A stretch of DNA of 64,000 nucleotides from Owenia fusiformis. Its lineage: Eukaryota > Annelida > Polychaeta > Sabellida > Oweniidae. The stretch is taken from positions 20,195,754-20,259,753 of the forward strand of contig CAIIXF020000011.1 in NCBI GenBank assembly GCA_903813345.2, read 5' to 3'. Shown here piece by piece: positions 54,201 to 64,000 of the stretch. Numbering within the stretch: the stretch's first letter is position 1; each line of letters begins with the position of its first letter. The notes beneath the pieces were generated by a model. That model was not told where the DNA came from. It ran no database searches and was given only the letters and a program-made list of their open reading frames with translations. Made by a program: the position numbers and the translations under genes.

Positions 54201-57200
54201 CATGATATTTTTTGTTGGAGATTTTGCAAAAATACCAACATAAGGATATGCTGTGTTACACCTTGTCCGGTCATTTCATGGTAGCTATAAATAGACTCCT
54301 TCCCTTTCATTAGTAGATATATCTTTGGTAATTCAGATTCTCTCATAGCAGCATTGAACAATGCAAGACATTAATATTTTATGTAAAATCAGACTGATAC
54401 AAAGTCAAGATTTTTGTTGAGATTATTTGTTGTTTTCTCTCCATGGTTTTCGAGTTATATCAATTATTGTAATGTAATGACCTTGTGAGTTCAACGGAGC
54501 TATGTCAGTCAGTCTTAACAAGGAAAATAACAAGCAGCATAACTTCACTTTTTACATTTTTATGTCACCACCACAAGTGGTGAAATATTGTTATACTGTA
54601 GTCTCTAACTCTTTTGTGGATGGTGTTCAGCATCCAGCAGTTGGTGTTCGGTGTTTGGCATTATCATCTGCAACAAATGGAACAAATGGCATGTGGTGAT
54701 ATTTTGCATGTTAATGCCTTATTCAATTTTATCATGATCTAAGATACATGTAATTCTTCATGGTTTGACTGGTCACACTATTCCTTGTTCATTTCTCTAC
54801 AAATCTGTTGTTTATTTTGGTCTACATAGTAAGGTTATTCATCATCAGCTGCAGGTGCCTGGGAGCTGTCTTCACTTCTTATTTTATCATTCCCAATTCC
54901 CAATATATTCATATCAGTTTCATACAGTATTCCAAGAGTTAGTAATCAGCCAGGCATTTAAGGTGACCAGGGAGATTCTTTTTAATTCTTCCGAGATTTT
55001 TTTTTATTCTTCCGCATTCATCTGGTTATGTTTTTTTTGTTCTTTGAATTCTATCATATTTCTCTGTTTTGAGTTTGTAACAAGATCAATGGTTGTGTCA
55101 GGATGGTTTAGTCTTTAGAATTACAAAATAAGTCTCGTATCAAACCGCTATACCCTAATCCCGACTGTACATGTACTCTGTCTGCAAAATAGTCTTGCAA
55201 CAGGCCCCTGGAACCCTATCCCCTTTTTGCCATACTCTTTCTTCAGAACTAGCCATGCATCAAACCCCCTGTATGCTTCTTCCCACTGTACTTCATATTA
55301 CAAAATTAGATTCCATGTATCAGTCCTCCAACCCCCCCTCTCTTTTGCATTTATATATTGAGTTTAGAAAATATATACTATAGACTTGGGAGGAGAATTG
55401 TTGACATCTAACTGCAGTATCATGATAGGTTGAAGATGAAGTCAAAAAGTGTTTGGATGAGAAGGTGTTCACATTTTAAGGTTTTTCAATATGTTAGTCA
55501 ATGGGAGATAACAAAATTGGGACTGAGAAAAAGTGTTCACATTGAGAGGTGTTTAGATTAGATGTTAGGATATACAGGTTCTACTGTACATCTATTTGAT
55601 TAAGAAGCTTAATGTCAGGATGATATTAAACAAGTTTGTCTTTTAATTATGATGTCTAGTTTAATAATCAAGCTAGGAGAAGACTGTTGTTTACTAAATT
55701 TCTCAATTAATCATATCAGGAAGAACCTGTTGCAATTTTTCTCACTTATCACATTGATTTAGTGACTAAGAATCAAGGTAAACTATTCTTCAGAGAATCA
55801 AGAATTAATCTAAATTCAAAGTACTGTATCACTATGAAATCCTGACCTTGTTTTAACAGTATCTTTGCATTGACCTCTGCCCCCCCCCTCCTCCCCATCC
55901 TGCCTATCCTCCCCAAATAGTGTATACCTCCCACAGTAAATATCATACAAGTATATGACATATTTTCCCCATTTCCTATTTTCCCTCTTTATGATACAAA
56001 CACTTGATCGTAGACTTGAATCAGAAAATAATTTACTATAATAATACATTCCAGGGGCACTTGAACCTTTACTTTTATGTAGACAGGTCGGATCTTTATC
56101 AAATATCATACAAATTGTCAGATAATCAACTTTTCAAAACGTCAAAACCTAAAAATATGAAGGATTCATACTCACAAAAAAGACAAAATTCAATTTAGTC
56201 TCATTTTTCCATATGATTTATTTTTCATAGGAGTGTTTAGATTTGGTCCCTGTTTTCTTATTTTCTATTTTCTGTATACTACACTGAAAGTATATGTATA
56301 TATGTCTTATCTGAATGCCACTGGGTTTCGCCAAAAGTGTTCAGAATTGGAAGTTGTTCAATTTGGAGGTTTTTTAACATGGATGCCTATGGCTGATTAA
56401 AAATGAGACAGAAATAAAGCATTCACAGAGGTGTTCAGATTATAGAGACCAGGTGTTCGTATATACAGGTTTTACTGTAGAATCAAACTTAGCTTCTGCT
56501 ATTTTATTTATGGTTTGTCTTGTTGCTAGAACTAGGAACAAAATTATCTGAAAATTGGAGAGATTCTCCGCTAATGACACCAGTTAGGTCGCCCTGACCT
56601 CCAGGGTCTATCTTTGAGTGCCCTTACAAAATATTTCATGACATCTGATTTGTAATGTACCATTGCTGCAATTTGCAAGGGAGTGTAATTGAGAAATATC
56701 CTTTAGAATATCCTACAGCTTGGTTTTAAACCATTTAGTGCTTTTTCGGATTTTTTTTTAGAAATTATGAGATAAATATTGGTTAATTGAATATTGAATA
56801 ATGACTGATGGTGCTGTATTTTGGTAAGATAAATGTTGAATCATCAGAATTTTATGGCTTGGATGTACAGTATCTATTTCCTTATATCTTGTTTGTTTCA
56901 GCTAACAAAATAAAAATGTTTGGCAGCTCTTACATATTGCACTCTTAGTTGTTCGATTTTAGAGAAAAGTTCTGAAGAGCTCTGATCATTCTATAAAAAT
57001 TGTAAAAATGGGCCATTTTATAATGTACTACACGGTATATGGGGACTTTACCCCCCCCCACCTTCTTTCTCAGAAATATACTGGTGTGAGAGAGGCTAAG
57101 CCAATAGAAAGGGTTTGTGAAGGCAACACCAGCCGTACCAAATTCACCCTAAAAAAATCCATCAACACTATTTATTGTATGGTTGATATTTTAAATATTT

Positions 57201-60200
57201 TATGCTGAGCTCAGATAATCAGGTCCCATTTATCTAAGCCGAAGCAAATGGGTTTTAATAAAAAGACTATCTGAATCAAAAGTCACCTTTATAGACAAAA
57301 TGTAGAATTTGGAGAAATGCTGTAATATTAAAACTGTTTATTCTTAACCATTATTTTTGAAGATTCTTCAAAAGGATTGAAGATGTTTCTAGATCTTTCC
57401 TATCTGCGGAAGTAATTTTTCTGGATGTTATTGAAGTGTTTTGAGAAAGTAGATAATTATTACCACTAATGGATGTTATCTGTCCAGTCATATTTTCTGA
57501 CCATCACCATGGTGAAGGAAATACCTTCTGGGAAAAAGGAAGCCATTTTTCACAGTAGTTTGGTAACCTCTAAGATCTAAGTGCAATTTTTTATAATATT
57601 TCATCTGATAGATGTTACTCATGAAGTACACTCAGTCTTTTGCTATCTCTTTTTGGCTACTTCCTCGAGAGTTATGATGATCTAGCTTCATATGACCATG
57701 TAACATATAAACAGTTCTTATGATGATTTCTACTGCAAAAGTACTTCCTCGTATCTCTTATTTTTGATTTCCCAGATGTTTGATTTTTCCTTAATATCAA
57801 TTTGTATGCTGGTATGAGATCTTTGATGAAATGATATAAAATGTCTTATTTTTATGAGACTTTCAGGATCATGCCCCTATCCTTGACTCCCCTCCCCTTA
57901 TTTTGTTACCCCACCATCTGGGCCATCCCCTTTGACTTAATTCCTCCCCTTATCTCCTTACCCCCTCTCCCACTCTTGCAGCCTTGCCTACCCCAAGAAT
58001 GTTATGATATAACAAATATGAAGGCCATCCACAATAATTCACTGGGCTAGCTGTCATCAAAGGAAGATTACTGTAGATTTATGTTCAATTGTACTTGTAT
58101 TTTGATATCTATGCCCTTTAAAGATTCTACTCTTATTATTAACCGGTAGATCAGTATACAATCATATTCTTTGTACTTAATGTATTTTTAGGGGCTCCAT
58201 ACCAGGAAAGGTGAAGGTCACTCTTCATAATTGTCAGGATTTGGGATATATGAGATTCATTAAATAAATTCTTCAGTGGGGTTTATACTCCAAGAGTATC
58301 AGGCAGTTTAGCAGTGCTTTTATCCCATTCCTGTTGATCAGTTTCCCATAGAAGGCCAGTGTTCTCCCATAGTTTTTCTCAATTGGTTGTAAAATTAAGA
58401 ATGTCAAAAACTTCAGAATATCCTCATTTATATGGTTTATTGAATTCTCAATTCTTTGCAAATACAGTACATGAATAGATCTTCAAATGAACAGATTTTA
58501 CATATTATTTGAATTTCCCAGTAATTTGCGTCATGAATTCGCAATATTGGCTATAGATACTATAGTAACTAGACTGTCATTCAGTTAATGTTGCGATATA
58601 TCAGTGACGTGACATGTTAAATAAATTAAAAGATGTTATTCAGGACCACGTCAGATTATTTCAAGCATTTTAAATAATACCAAAACCTGTCAAGGATGAT
58701 ACCAAATGTGTCTTTGTAAAGGAAATTGACTTTTAAGTTATAAGAATCCTCAATGAAAAATTGAGAAAGGAATAAAAGAGTTGAACATAATGATTTTAAT
58801 ATTGTAAGTAATTTATTTGTGTTTCACACACTGAAATATTACACAGAATAACACATTCATAATAAAAAGCAGTGTCTGGCCGATGCCGACCTATGAAAGA
58901 CAACATACATTTCTGGTTTATAACTTATTGGTATATTTTTTCAGTGTGCTATTAAAGCTAGGAGTAGATGTAGATGCGAAGGATGCTGATGGATGGACGC
59001 CACTACATGCGGCTGTACACTGGGGACAAGAAGAAGCTTGTAAAGTACTTGTGGAACACATGGCTGATATGGAGGCCAAAAATAATGCAGTGAGTGCCAA
59101 TATAAATACAGTAAAACCAGTTTAATCTGAACATCACTCATACTGGTCAAAAGTGTTCGGATCAGCATATTTTTAACATGGTCTATAATTCAATGGCAGA
59201 TTAAAAATGTGACCGAAAAAATGTTCACATTGAGGCGTGTTCAGACTAGAGAGTTGTTCCATACACAGGTTTTACTGTGGTAAATCTAGCTATCATATCA
59301 GAAAAATTATAAGTACTAATGCAAATGAAAAAAAATCCTAATTTTTATTGAAGATTGAATATCCAGACCTCTTATATAACAGGAATGAGAAAAAGATAAA
59401 GAAAATAATGATGATACAGCGCATGGTAGATCATCAGCAGACCACATAACTATGCTAGCTTCACATTGCATTTCATTTGCAAAATATCTTCATTGGTACC
59501 AAAAATAGAATCTAGTCAAATTTTCAAATATAAAATCACATATGCAAGATGCACCAACCGATTCAAAAGTCAAAAATCCCTTGGATTTTCATATATGGCA
59601 ATTTTTCTTGTCAAGAATGGCATTCTGGGTTTTTCATCTTCTTGGATAACAGAATATAGACTTTATTATTACAATGATATTACATGTATATCAAATGTTT
59701 TAAGAAAGACTGTATTTCATCATGGATAACATGAATAAAATGATCCACTTATATTATTACAATGATATTATATAAAATGTTTTAAGAATGACTGTATTTC
59801 ATCATGGATAACATGAATAAAATGATCCACTTATATTATTACAATGATATTATATCAAATGTTTTAAGAATGACTGTATTTCATCATGGATAACATGAAT
59901 AAAATGATCCACTTATATTATTACAATGATATTATATCAAATGTTTTAAGAATGACTGTATTTCATCATGGATAACATGAATAAAATGATCCACTTATAT
60001 TATTACAATGATATTATATCAAATGTTTTAAGAATGACTGTATTTCATCATGGATAACATGAATAAAATGATCCACTTATATTATTACAATGATATTATA
60101 TCAAATGTTTTAAGAATGACTGTATTTCATCATAGATAACATGAATAAAATGATCCACTTATATTATTACAATGATATTATATCAAATGTTATAAGAATG

Positions 60201-63200
60201 ACTGTATTTCATCACAGATAACATGAATAAAATGATCCACTTATATTATTACAATGATATTATATCAAATGTTTTAAGAATGACTGTATTTCATCACAGA
60301 TAACATGAATAAAATGATCCACTTATATTATTACAATGATATTATATCAAATGTTTTAAGAATGACTGTATTTCATCACGGATAACATGAATAAAATGAT
60401 CCACTTATATTATTACAATGATATTATATCAAATGTTTTAAGAATGACTGTATTTCATCACGGATAACATGAATAAAATGATCCTCTTATATTATTACAA
60501 TGATATTACATCAAATGTTTTAAGAATGACTGTATTTCATCACGGATAACATGAATAAAATGATCCACTTATATTATTACAATGATATTACATCAAATGT
60601 TTAAGAATGACTGTATTTCATCACAGATTACATGAATAAAATGATCCTCTTATATTATTACAATGATATTACATCAAATGTTTTAAGAATGACTGTATTT
60701 CATCACGGATAACATGAATAAAATGATCCACTTATATTATTACAATGATATTATATCAAATGTTTTAAGAATAACTGTATTTCATCACGGATAACATGAA
60801 TAAAATGATCCACTTATATTATTACAATGATATTATATCAAATGTTTTAAGAATAACTGTATTTCATCATAGATAACATGAATAAAATGATCCACTTATA
60901 TTATTACAATGATATTATATCAAATGTTTTAAGAATGACTGTATTTCATCATGGATAACATGAATAAAACGATCCACCTGTGTTATAGGGACTATCTGTT
61001 TTCGATGAAGCTGACACTGATATGCTTAAACTGCTTATAGAACTCAAGAAAAAACAAACAACAGTAAGTTGAAATAACAACAGATAATAAAAGTCAATGT
61101 TTGTATCATAAAGCCCTCTAGAGTTGTAGAAAGTTAAGTTTATTTAGTATGAGTATTTTATACTGTTCCTTGATGATGATTTTGTGATAGTCAATCTGTT
61201 TTTCTCCAACAAAATTGTAATTTATGGCAAAAAGATAGACTTTTAGCTCTTCTTGCCAATATCCTAAAATTCCTTCATTTTTTGGTCCATGTCTCAATTT
61301 TCTGTTATTACAAACTTGGCGATTATTTTTCAGCTAAAAGATAAAAAAGATGTGATTCAAACAAAAGTCCCTCCGCCATTAAAAAGAAGGTAAGGAAGTG
61401 TTCAATTATGTTTATTACAAAATTTACAAAAGTTACATGTGTTTGTAAGATTACTTTAAAGATCTGACTCTGGTTGATATATACAGTACATTGATTTTTA
61501 TACTCCTTGCTTGATAATTTAATACCATGTCATTTCTATCTGTTTAACCAACTGACTGATTATTGTATTCTGTTGCATCATCCTTTACTATTTTGGACAG
61601 TATACTAAGTTACAGGACATATACATTCAGTTACAGGACAAATGTATACTAAGTTTTAGTTGCATATGTTATTATTGGATATAATTTTTAATTTTTGGTG
61701 AATATTTTTTCATGGAATTTTCTGTTATTTCAGAACTTCAATCACTCGTATGAGTGTAGACCAAAAACAGAATGTTGTAATAAAAAATTTAGAAGAGGAA
61801 CGCGAGCAGCTAGAACGTGGACTCTTCAAAAAAGAGGATAGAAAAACGATGAGCTCAAGTTCTAGCAGCGAAGAATCAAGCTCCGATTCAGAAACTGGTA
61901 AATTAACTCATTCTAATATTTTAATATCTTTCGTTCACTTTATCATGTTTTTCAAAGGTCTCTAAGTTTAGTGAAAATTACTCGTTTATTGGAGTCACAC
62001 CCATATACCGGTAATAATAAGTTTGAATAAAACATTGGAAATGGAATTAAGATTCTTAGGGAAATCTTCAGCATTTACATGTACATTGTTTTTTATGGAA
62101 GTATTTTTTTAATGAATAGGAGGCAAAATCGTCATGATAAGTTAAAATGTGTCATTTATGTACCTTTGTTTTGCTTTTTATTTCAGAAAAACAAAACGCA
62201 ATAAATAAGAAAACAACTCTTACAAGCAACAACCATGTAAGTAAAGCAACCTTAGAAAAACAACATTGGGATAAATACTGTGTTATATTCAAGATCATGT
62301 AATCTAATGTGAAAATGTTCATGGAATCTGTTTTGAATATCAAGACATACCAATGTTGCATGCTTTAACTGTTTCAATACATTTGGTGTTGGTGAACATG
62401 CTTGAATCCTCAAAATCCTTTGTAAGATATATCATGTACATATATGTATTCAGTATCATGAATGGGGGCATGAAGGCTTCACTATTCCTTGTACCTGTCT
62501 CTCGGGGATGTTGCATCCAATAAGTGAAAACAAAATTTATGAATTGAATTATTGAAATGTCAAGTTATTGAATTATCCTAGATCATCAAATTGCGTGTTT
62601 GGAAACAGTTTTTAAATTAGCTTTTTTCAACCTATTTTCATTAACAGACCAACTTTGCAAGCAGCTAGAAATCAGATCTCTCAAAAGCAAATTAGTTCAA
62701 TACAACGCACCCATCTTGTAGCCATTTATATTCTATCCATTCTGCACATGCACACTGTAGAAAATATTTAGCTTTAAAAAAGGCCTCTTTGCTCTTTTTC
62801 AGCAAGTTTTTATTTCACTTTTCCAAACAATGACTTTTAGCTTGATGTCATTATCCATGGCAATGCAACTTCCCCTTTAGGGACTTCACTTTGTAATTAA
62901 GGGGCTTTGGCCTGCTTTTTCAAGGCTTTGGACACCAACTCGAGTACAACCTTTCAAAAAGCTACAACCGAAACGCCAAAAATTGAAGAATCATCAGAGA
63001 TCAGCAAGCCCTCTTCACCCAAAATTACTGATCTTGCGACCACGAAGAAAGAAGAGATTGTTAAAAAGAAGGATGATATTTTAGAACTTAAGAAGGAAAC
63101 TGATAAGGATGAAACTGAAGAGATTACCAAGGATAAGGAGCAAGAGGTTTGTGGCCCTCCCCCTGACAACAAGGCGAATGTGTTGCATGAGGGTCATGAT

Positions 63201-64000
63201 CTTATGTTTGAACAGTGGGAAAAAGTGGGATTCAGGATGTGGCTTGTTGCAAATGTCATGAAACTTGATCTCGTAAAATGATGCTTTCAACAACCTTTGC
63301 ATATGGGGGATTCTTTGTACTGCCTCTTTATTGCATTTCCCTGCTGTATTGTCAGATATAAGACTTGACTCTCATGACAAAGTGTTACCAGTTGAGCCTA
63401 TGTACGCTTGCTTTTATATAATATATCAAGTTATGTGTATGCTCTTCAATATACGTAATGTGTTTGGCTTACTTCGTAAACACTATTTAGTTGTGACAAT
63501 GTACCTGATTTACGCCTTTAAGCCTAATTGTAGAGATTGATTGACAAATAAAAGAATTGTTTGTCCTTTTAGAATTTTTTATTATCCCTCAATCAGTTCA
63601 ATATACTACATTCCAATGGAATCTTTATAAAACCAGTGCATATATTGAAGAGAATACACTACATCTAAGATTTATCTATATGCCATATAAGTGTTGTAAG
63701 CTTCGCTTCCTGTCGTAAACTGCAACTATTAAATGTCAATGACTTTGAACTGAAAACTTCTGGAAGATGAATCAACAAAAGGTTTGTAAGTAAGGCTTAT
63801 CTAATAAATCATTGCTCCTTCACTGAAATAGAGAAAGTAGATTGATGATGCCATTAGTATGTCATAAGATCTCCCACAATGAACTGTGGTAGTTAGTGCA
63901 GCCTACTTCGGTCGGCCATCTTTTGGATTGCAAGTTTTTTCTGACTTTTAAAATGGTTGTGCCTTTTCACGATATGAGTTTGTGAAGTTGATTGTACAGA
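36023..64000 (+). CDS. PPP1R12A: Myosin phosphatase targeting subunit (MYPT), 5' part; continues past window
   Basis: Regulatory subunit that brings PP1 catalytic subunit to myosin. Ten exons are visible (36023-36265, 47303-47433, 50001-50119, 50301-50460, 58945-59089, 60989-61063, 61334-61389, 61734-61897, 62187-62236, 62925-63146), joining in phase for 455 codons. Exon 1 has a MyPhoNE-like RHEQILRW and the RVxF-type PP1 docking motif KVKF. FLAACSSGDTDEVKALLSRG and GLTALHQACIDDN are nearly identical to vertebrate MYPT. Ankyrin repeats span about residues 40-290. A coiled or charged segment and a Ser/Glu-rich run (SSSSSEESSSDSE) follow. The remaining linker and the C-terminal coiled coil lie beyond 64000. 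Invertebrates commonly have one PPP1R12 gene, so the A suffix is nominal. Confidence 0.95.
36659..37192. mobile_element. Non-autonomous hAT-like element with 190-base inverted arms and 8-bp target duplication
   Basis: The left end TAATCCTGTGCCAGGACTAT matches the reverse complement of the right end (TTATCCAGTGCCAGGACTAT), and pairing continues for about 190 bases (GGGAGAATTTTCTACGCC, AGATACCTACTTCAATAGAT). The direct repeat GGGAGAAC borders it (36651-36658 and 37193-37200). Eight-base duplications are typical of hAT elements. It is about 534 bases with no coding. Confidence 0.85.
40044..40210. mobile_element. Family A MITE copy
   Basis: It begins TACATTAAAACCTATAAAGT and ends ATAGGGTTTACTGTA. 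The interior has TAGAACACATTTT and similar blocks. Confidence 0.75.
41535..41665 (+). repeat. Family B interspersed repeat, near full length
   Basis: It begins TATGTCACCATCACAAGTGG and ends GAATGTTAATGCCTTG. The interior has GTTGGTGTTTGGTGTTC and GTGTCTGTAATAAATGG. Confidence 0.8.
42833..42945 (+). repeat. Family B interspersed repeat
   Basis: It begins ATGTCACCACCTCAAGTGGT and ends TTTTGCATGTTAATGCCTTG. It has a shorter interior than the other copies. Confidence 0.8.
44338..44515. mobile_element. Family A MITE copy
   Basis: It begins AGAGTAAAACTTGTATGTCT and ends TAAGAAGGTTTCACTGTAA, with repeated GAACAC blocks inside. A weaker relative lies just upstream at about 44150-44316. Confidence 0.75.
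47303..47433 (+). CDS. PPP1R12A: PPP1R12 exon 2, ankyrin repeats
   Basis: The acceptor is TGTTTCCAG and the donor GTAAGT. It encodes ACIDDNIAIVEFLVENGADI and NEGWTPLHATASCGFLDIA, nearly the vertebrate sequence. It ends in phase 2. Confidence 0.97.
47658..47848. mobile_element. Family A MITE copy, well preserved
   Basis: It begins TACAGTGAAACTTACATATC and ends TTAGACAGGTTTTACTGTA. The interior has TCCGAACACCTCTCAATGTG and GGTCCCA blocks. Confidence 0.85.
49661..49945 (+). repeat. Degenerate 20 to 21-bp tandem array (GGGTATAAAGCTCC units)
   Basis: About a dozen imperfect copies of a unit near CATTGGGTATAAAGCTCC, ending about 55 bases before exon 3. Non-coding. Confidence 0.75.
50001..50119 (+). 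CDS. PPP1R12A: PPP1R12 exon 3, ankyrin repeat
   Basis: The acceptor is CTTATTGCAG and the donor GTATTT. It encodes YLIKGGCDLANVNSDGDLAL and DIADTQAMEECLEREMEKQ. It ends in phase 1. Confidence 0.96.
50301..50460 (+). CDS. PPP1R12A: PPP1R12 exon 4, linker and start of ankyrin repeat
   Basis: The acceptor is TTATTATGCAG and the donor GTAAGT. It encodes IDAESARNWEENRMLQDANS, WLNSEEI and ATPLHVASAKGYLKVM. It ends in phase 2. Its last 50 bases and its donor are the parent of the 127-bp array that follows. Confidence 0.97.
50411..51900 (+). repeat. 127-bp tandem array that repeats the end of exon 4 with its splice donor
   Basis: There are eleven units, starting at 50411 (the real exon), 50538, 50665, 50792, 50919, 51050, 51177, 51303, 51430, 51557 and 51684. 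A degenerate twelfth follows (ATGGAGTAAGTACTAG at 51821). Each unit has the 50-base exon end (GCTACTCCCCTACATGTGGC and onward), the donor GTAAGTACTAG and about 77 bases of intron. Spacing is 126 to 131 bases and copies differ by only a few bases, so the expansion is recent. No AG acceptor lies just before the copies. Confidence 0.97.
52500..52631 (+). repeat. 66-bp tandem duplication
   Basis: Two copies in a row of a unit beginning ATTGAGCCCCAAATCTGAAC, differing at a few positions. A poly-G tract (52456-52468) precedes it. Confidence 0.85.
54561..54720 (+). repeat. Family B interspersed repeat, full length
   Basis: It begins TATGTCACCACCACAAGTGG and ends TTTGCATGTTAATGCCTT. The interior has GTTGGTGTTCGGTGTTTGG. 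This is the most complete copy. Confidence 0.85.
55438..55589. mobile_element. Family A MITE copy, 5' truncated
   Basis: It has AAGTGTTTGGATGAGAAGG, CAATGGGAGATAACAAAATT and a right end ATATACAGGTTCTACTGTA. The left terminus is missing. Confidence 0.7.
56315..56480. mobile_element. Family A MITE copy, 5' truncated
   Basis: It has CCAAAAGTGTTCAGAATTGG and a right end ATACAGGTTTTACTGTA. The left terminus is decayed. Confidence 0.7.
58945..59089 (+). CDS. PPP1R12A: PPP1R12 exon 5, ankyrin repeats
   Basis: The acceptor is TTTTTTCAG and the donor GTGAGT. It encodes VLLKLGVDVDAKDADGWTPL and HAAVHWGQEEACKVLVEHMA, closely matching vertebrate MYPT. It completes the repeat begun in exon 4. Confidence 0.97.
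59107..59280. mobile_element. Family A MITE copy, well preserved
   Basis: It begins TACAGTAAAACCAGTTTAAT and ends CACAGGTTTTACTGTGG. It sits 17 bases after the donor of exon 5. Confidence 0.85.
59660..60980 (+). repeat. 82-bp tandem array (about 16 copies) running into the exon 6 acceptor
   Basis: The unit begins GACTGTATTTCATCATGGAT and includes AACATGAATAAAATGATCCA and ATTATTACAATGATATTATA. Copies are over 90 percent alike by eye. The last copy breaks off at GATCCACCTGTGTTATAG, which is the acceptor of exon 6. Confidence 0.95.
60989..61063 (+). CDS. PPP1R12A: PPP1R12 exon 6
   Basis: The acceptor is TGTGTTATAG and the donor GTAAGT; 25 codons, phase 0. It encodes GLSVFDEADTDMLKLLIELK, equivalent to vertebrate G-Q-T-A-F-D-V-A-D-E-D-I-L. 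Confidence 0.93.
61334..61389 (+). CDS. PPP1R12A: PPP1R12 exon 7
   Basis: The acceptor is ATTTTTCAG and the donor GTAAGG. It encodes LKDKKDVIQTKVPPPLKR and ends in phase 2. Confidence 0.88.
61734..61897 (+). CDS. PPP1R12A: PPP1R12 exon 8, charged segment and Ser/Glu run
   Basis: The acceptor is GTTATTTCAG and the donor GTAAAT. It encodes TSITRMSVDQKQNVVIKNLE, a Glu-rich helix and SSSSSEESSSDSET, like the acidic stretch after the ankyrin repeats of MYPT1. It ends in phase 1. Confidence 0.92.
62187..62236 (+). CDS. PPP1R12A: PPP1R12 exon 9 (50 bases)
   Basis: The acceptor is TTATTTCAG and the donor GTAAGT. It encodes KQNAINKKTTLTSNNH, phase 1 to phase 0. Confidence 0.8.
62925..63146 (+). CDS. 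PPP1R12A: PPP1R12 exon 10, Ser/Lys/Glu-rich linker
   Basis: The acceptor is CTTTTTCAAG and the donor GTTTGT, phase 0 at both ends, 74 codons. It encodes ALDTNSSTTFQKATTETPKI, then SKPSSPKITD and a KKEEIVKKKDD-type run. If the donor is not used, the frame runs on to 63281. Low-complexity linker of the MYPT type. Confidence 0.75.
63147..64000 (+). other. PPP1R12 intron 10 (start)
   Basis: No further exon is recognised before the window ends. It is AT-rich. Confidence 0.6.

Larger units (their letters stand above)
51901..58944 (+). other. PPP1R12 intron 4, distal part (about 7 kb)
   Basis: No exon recognised. It holds the 66-bp duplication, poly-G tracts (52456, 52732), a family B copy (54561-54720), family A copies (55438-55589, 56315-56480) and random open frames such as 54765-55118. 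Confidence 0.65.

Noticed and set aside
59660-60980. Regular repeat spacing suggestive of a CRISPR array
   Set aside because: The units are contiguous, with no unique spacers, and the context is a eukaryotic intron.

Overview
This window is nuclear DNA from an animal. It is AT-rich and has long introns with GT-AG borders, short exons (15 to 240 bases), AATAAA poly(A) signals, many short inverted-repeat DNA transposons (MITEs) and several tandem arrays. The three genes point to an invertebrate metazoan. A marine lophotrochozoan such as a mollusc fits the gene structure and repeats, but that is only an inference; no species can be named from the sequence alone.

Region 1 (1 to about 27.75 kb, + strand) is the C-terminal three quarters of androglobin (ADGB). 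I could chain 33 exons with matching phases into one open frame of about 1253 residues ending at 27399. It holds the circularly permuted globin domain split by an IQ motif, a large conserved C-terminal region and a Lys-rich coiled-coil tail. The N-terminal calpain-like part lies upstream of the window. An alternative last exon (26268-26825) and several phase-neutral cassette or micro-exons are visible.

Region 2 (29.5 to 34.94 kb, - strand) is a complete nine-exon gene for mitochondrial small-subunit ribosomal protein mS35 (MRPS35), about 380 residues, convergent with ADGB.

Region 3 (36.02 kb to the window end, + strand) is the 5' part of a myosin phosphatase targeting subunit gene (PPP1R12/MYPT): the PP1-docking motif, the ankyrin repeats and the start of the acidic/Ser-rich linker, in ten exons (455 codons). 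It continues beyond 64000. It is divergent from MRPS35, and the 1.08 kb between the two start codons is almost entirely filled by a foldback-type inverted-repeat transposon with a 9-bp direct repeat at its borders.

The three genes have no obvious functional link; they are neighbours. The unusual content is in the non-coding DNA. It includes a 127-bp tandem array that has copied the 3' half of an ankyrin exon together with its splice donor about a dozen times, an 82-bp array that runs into a splice acceptor, and a 21-bp array of acceptor-like TTTCAG units. There are also at least four MITE families, one of which carries an internal 32-bp minisatellite, and a decayed exon duplication in MRPS35.
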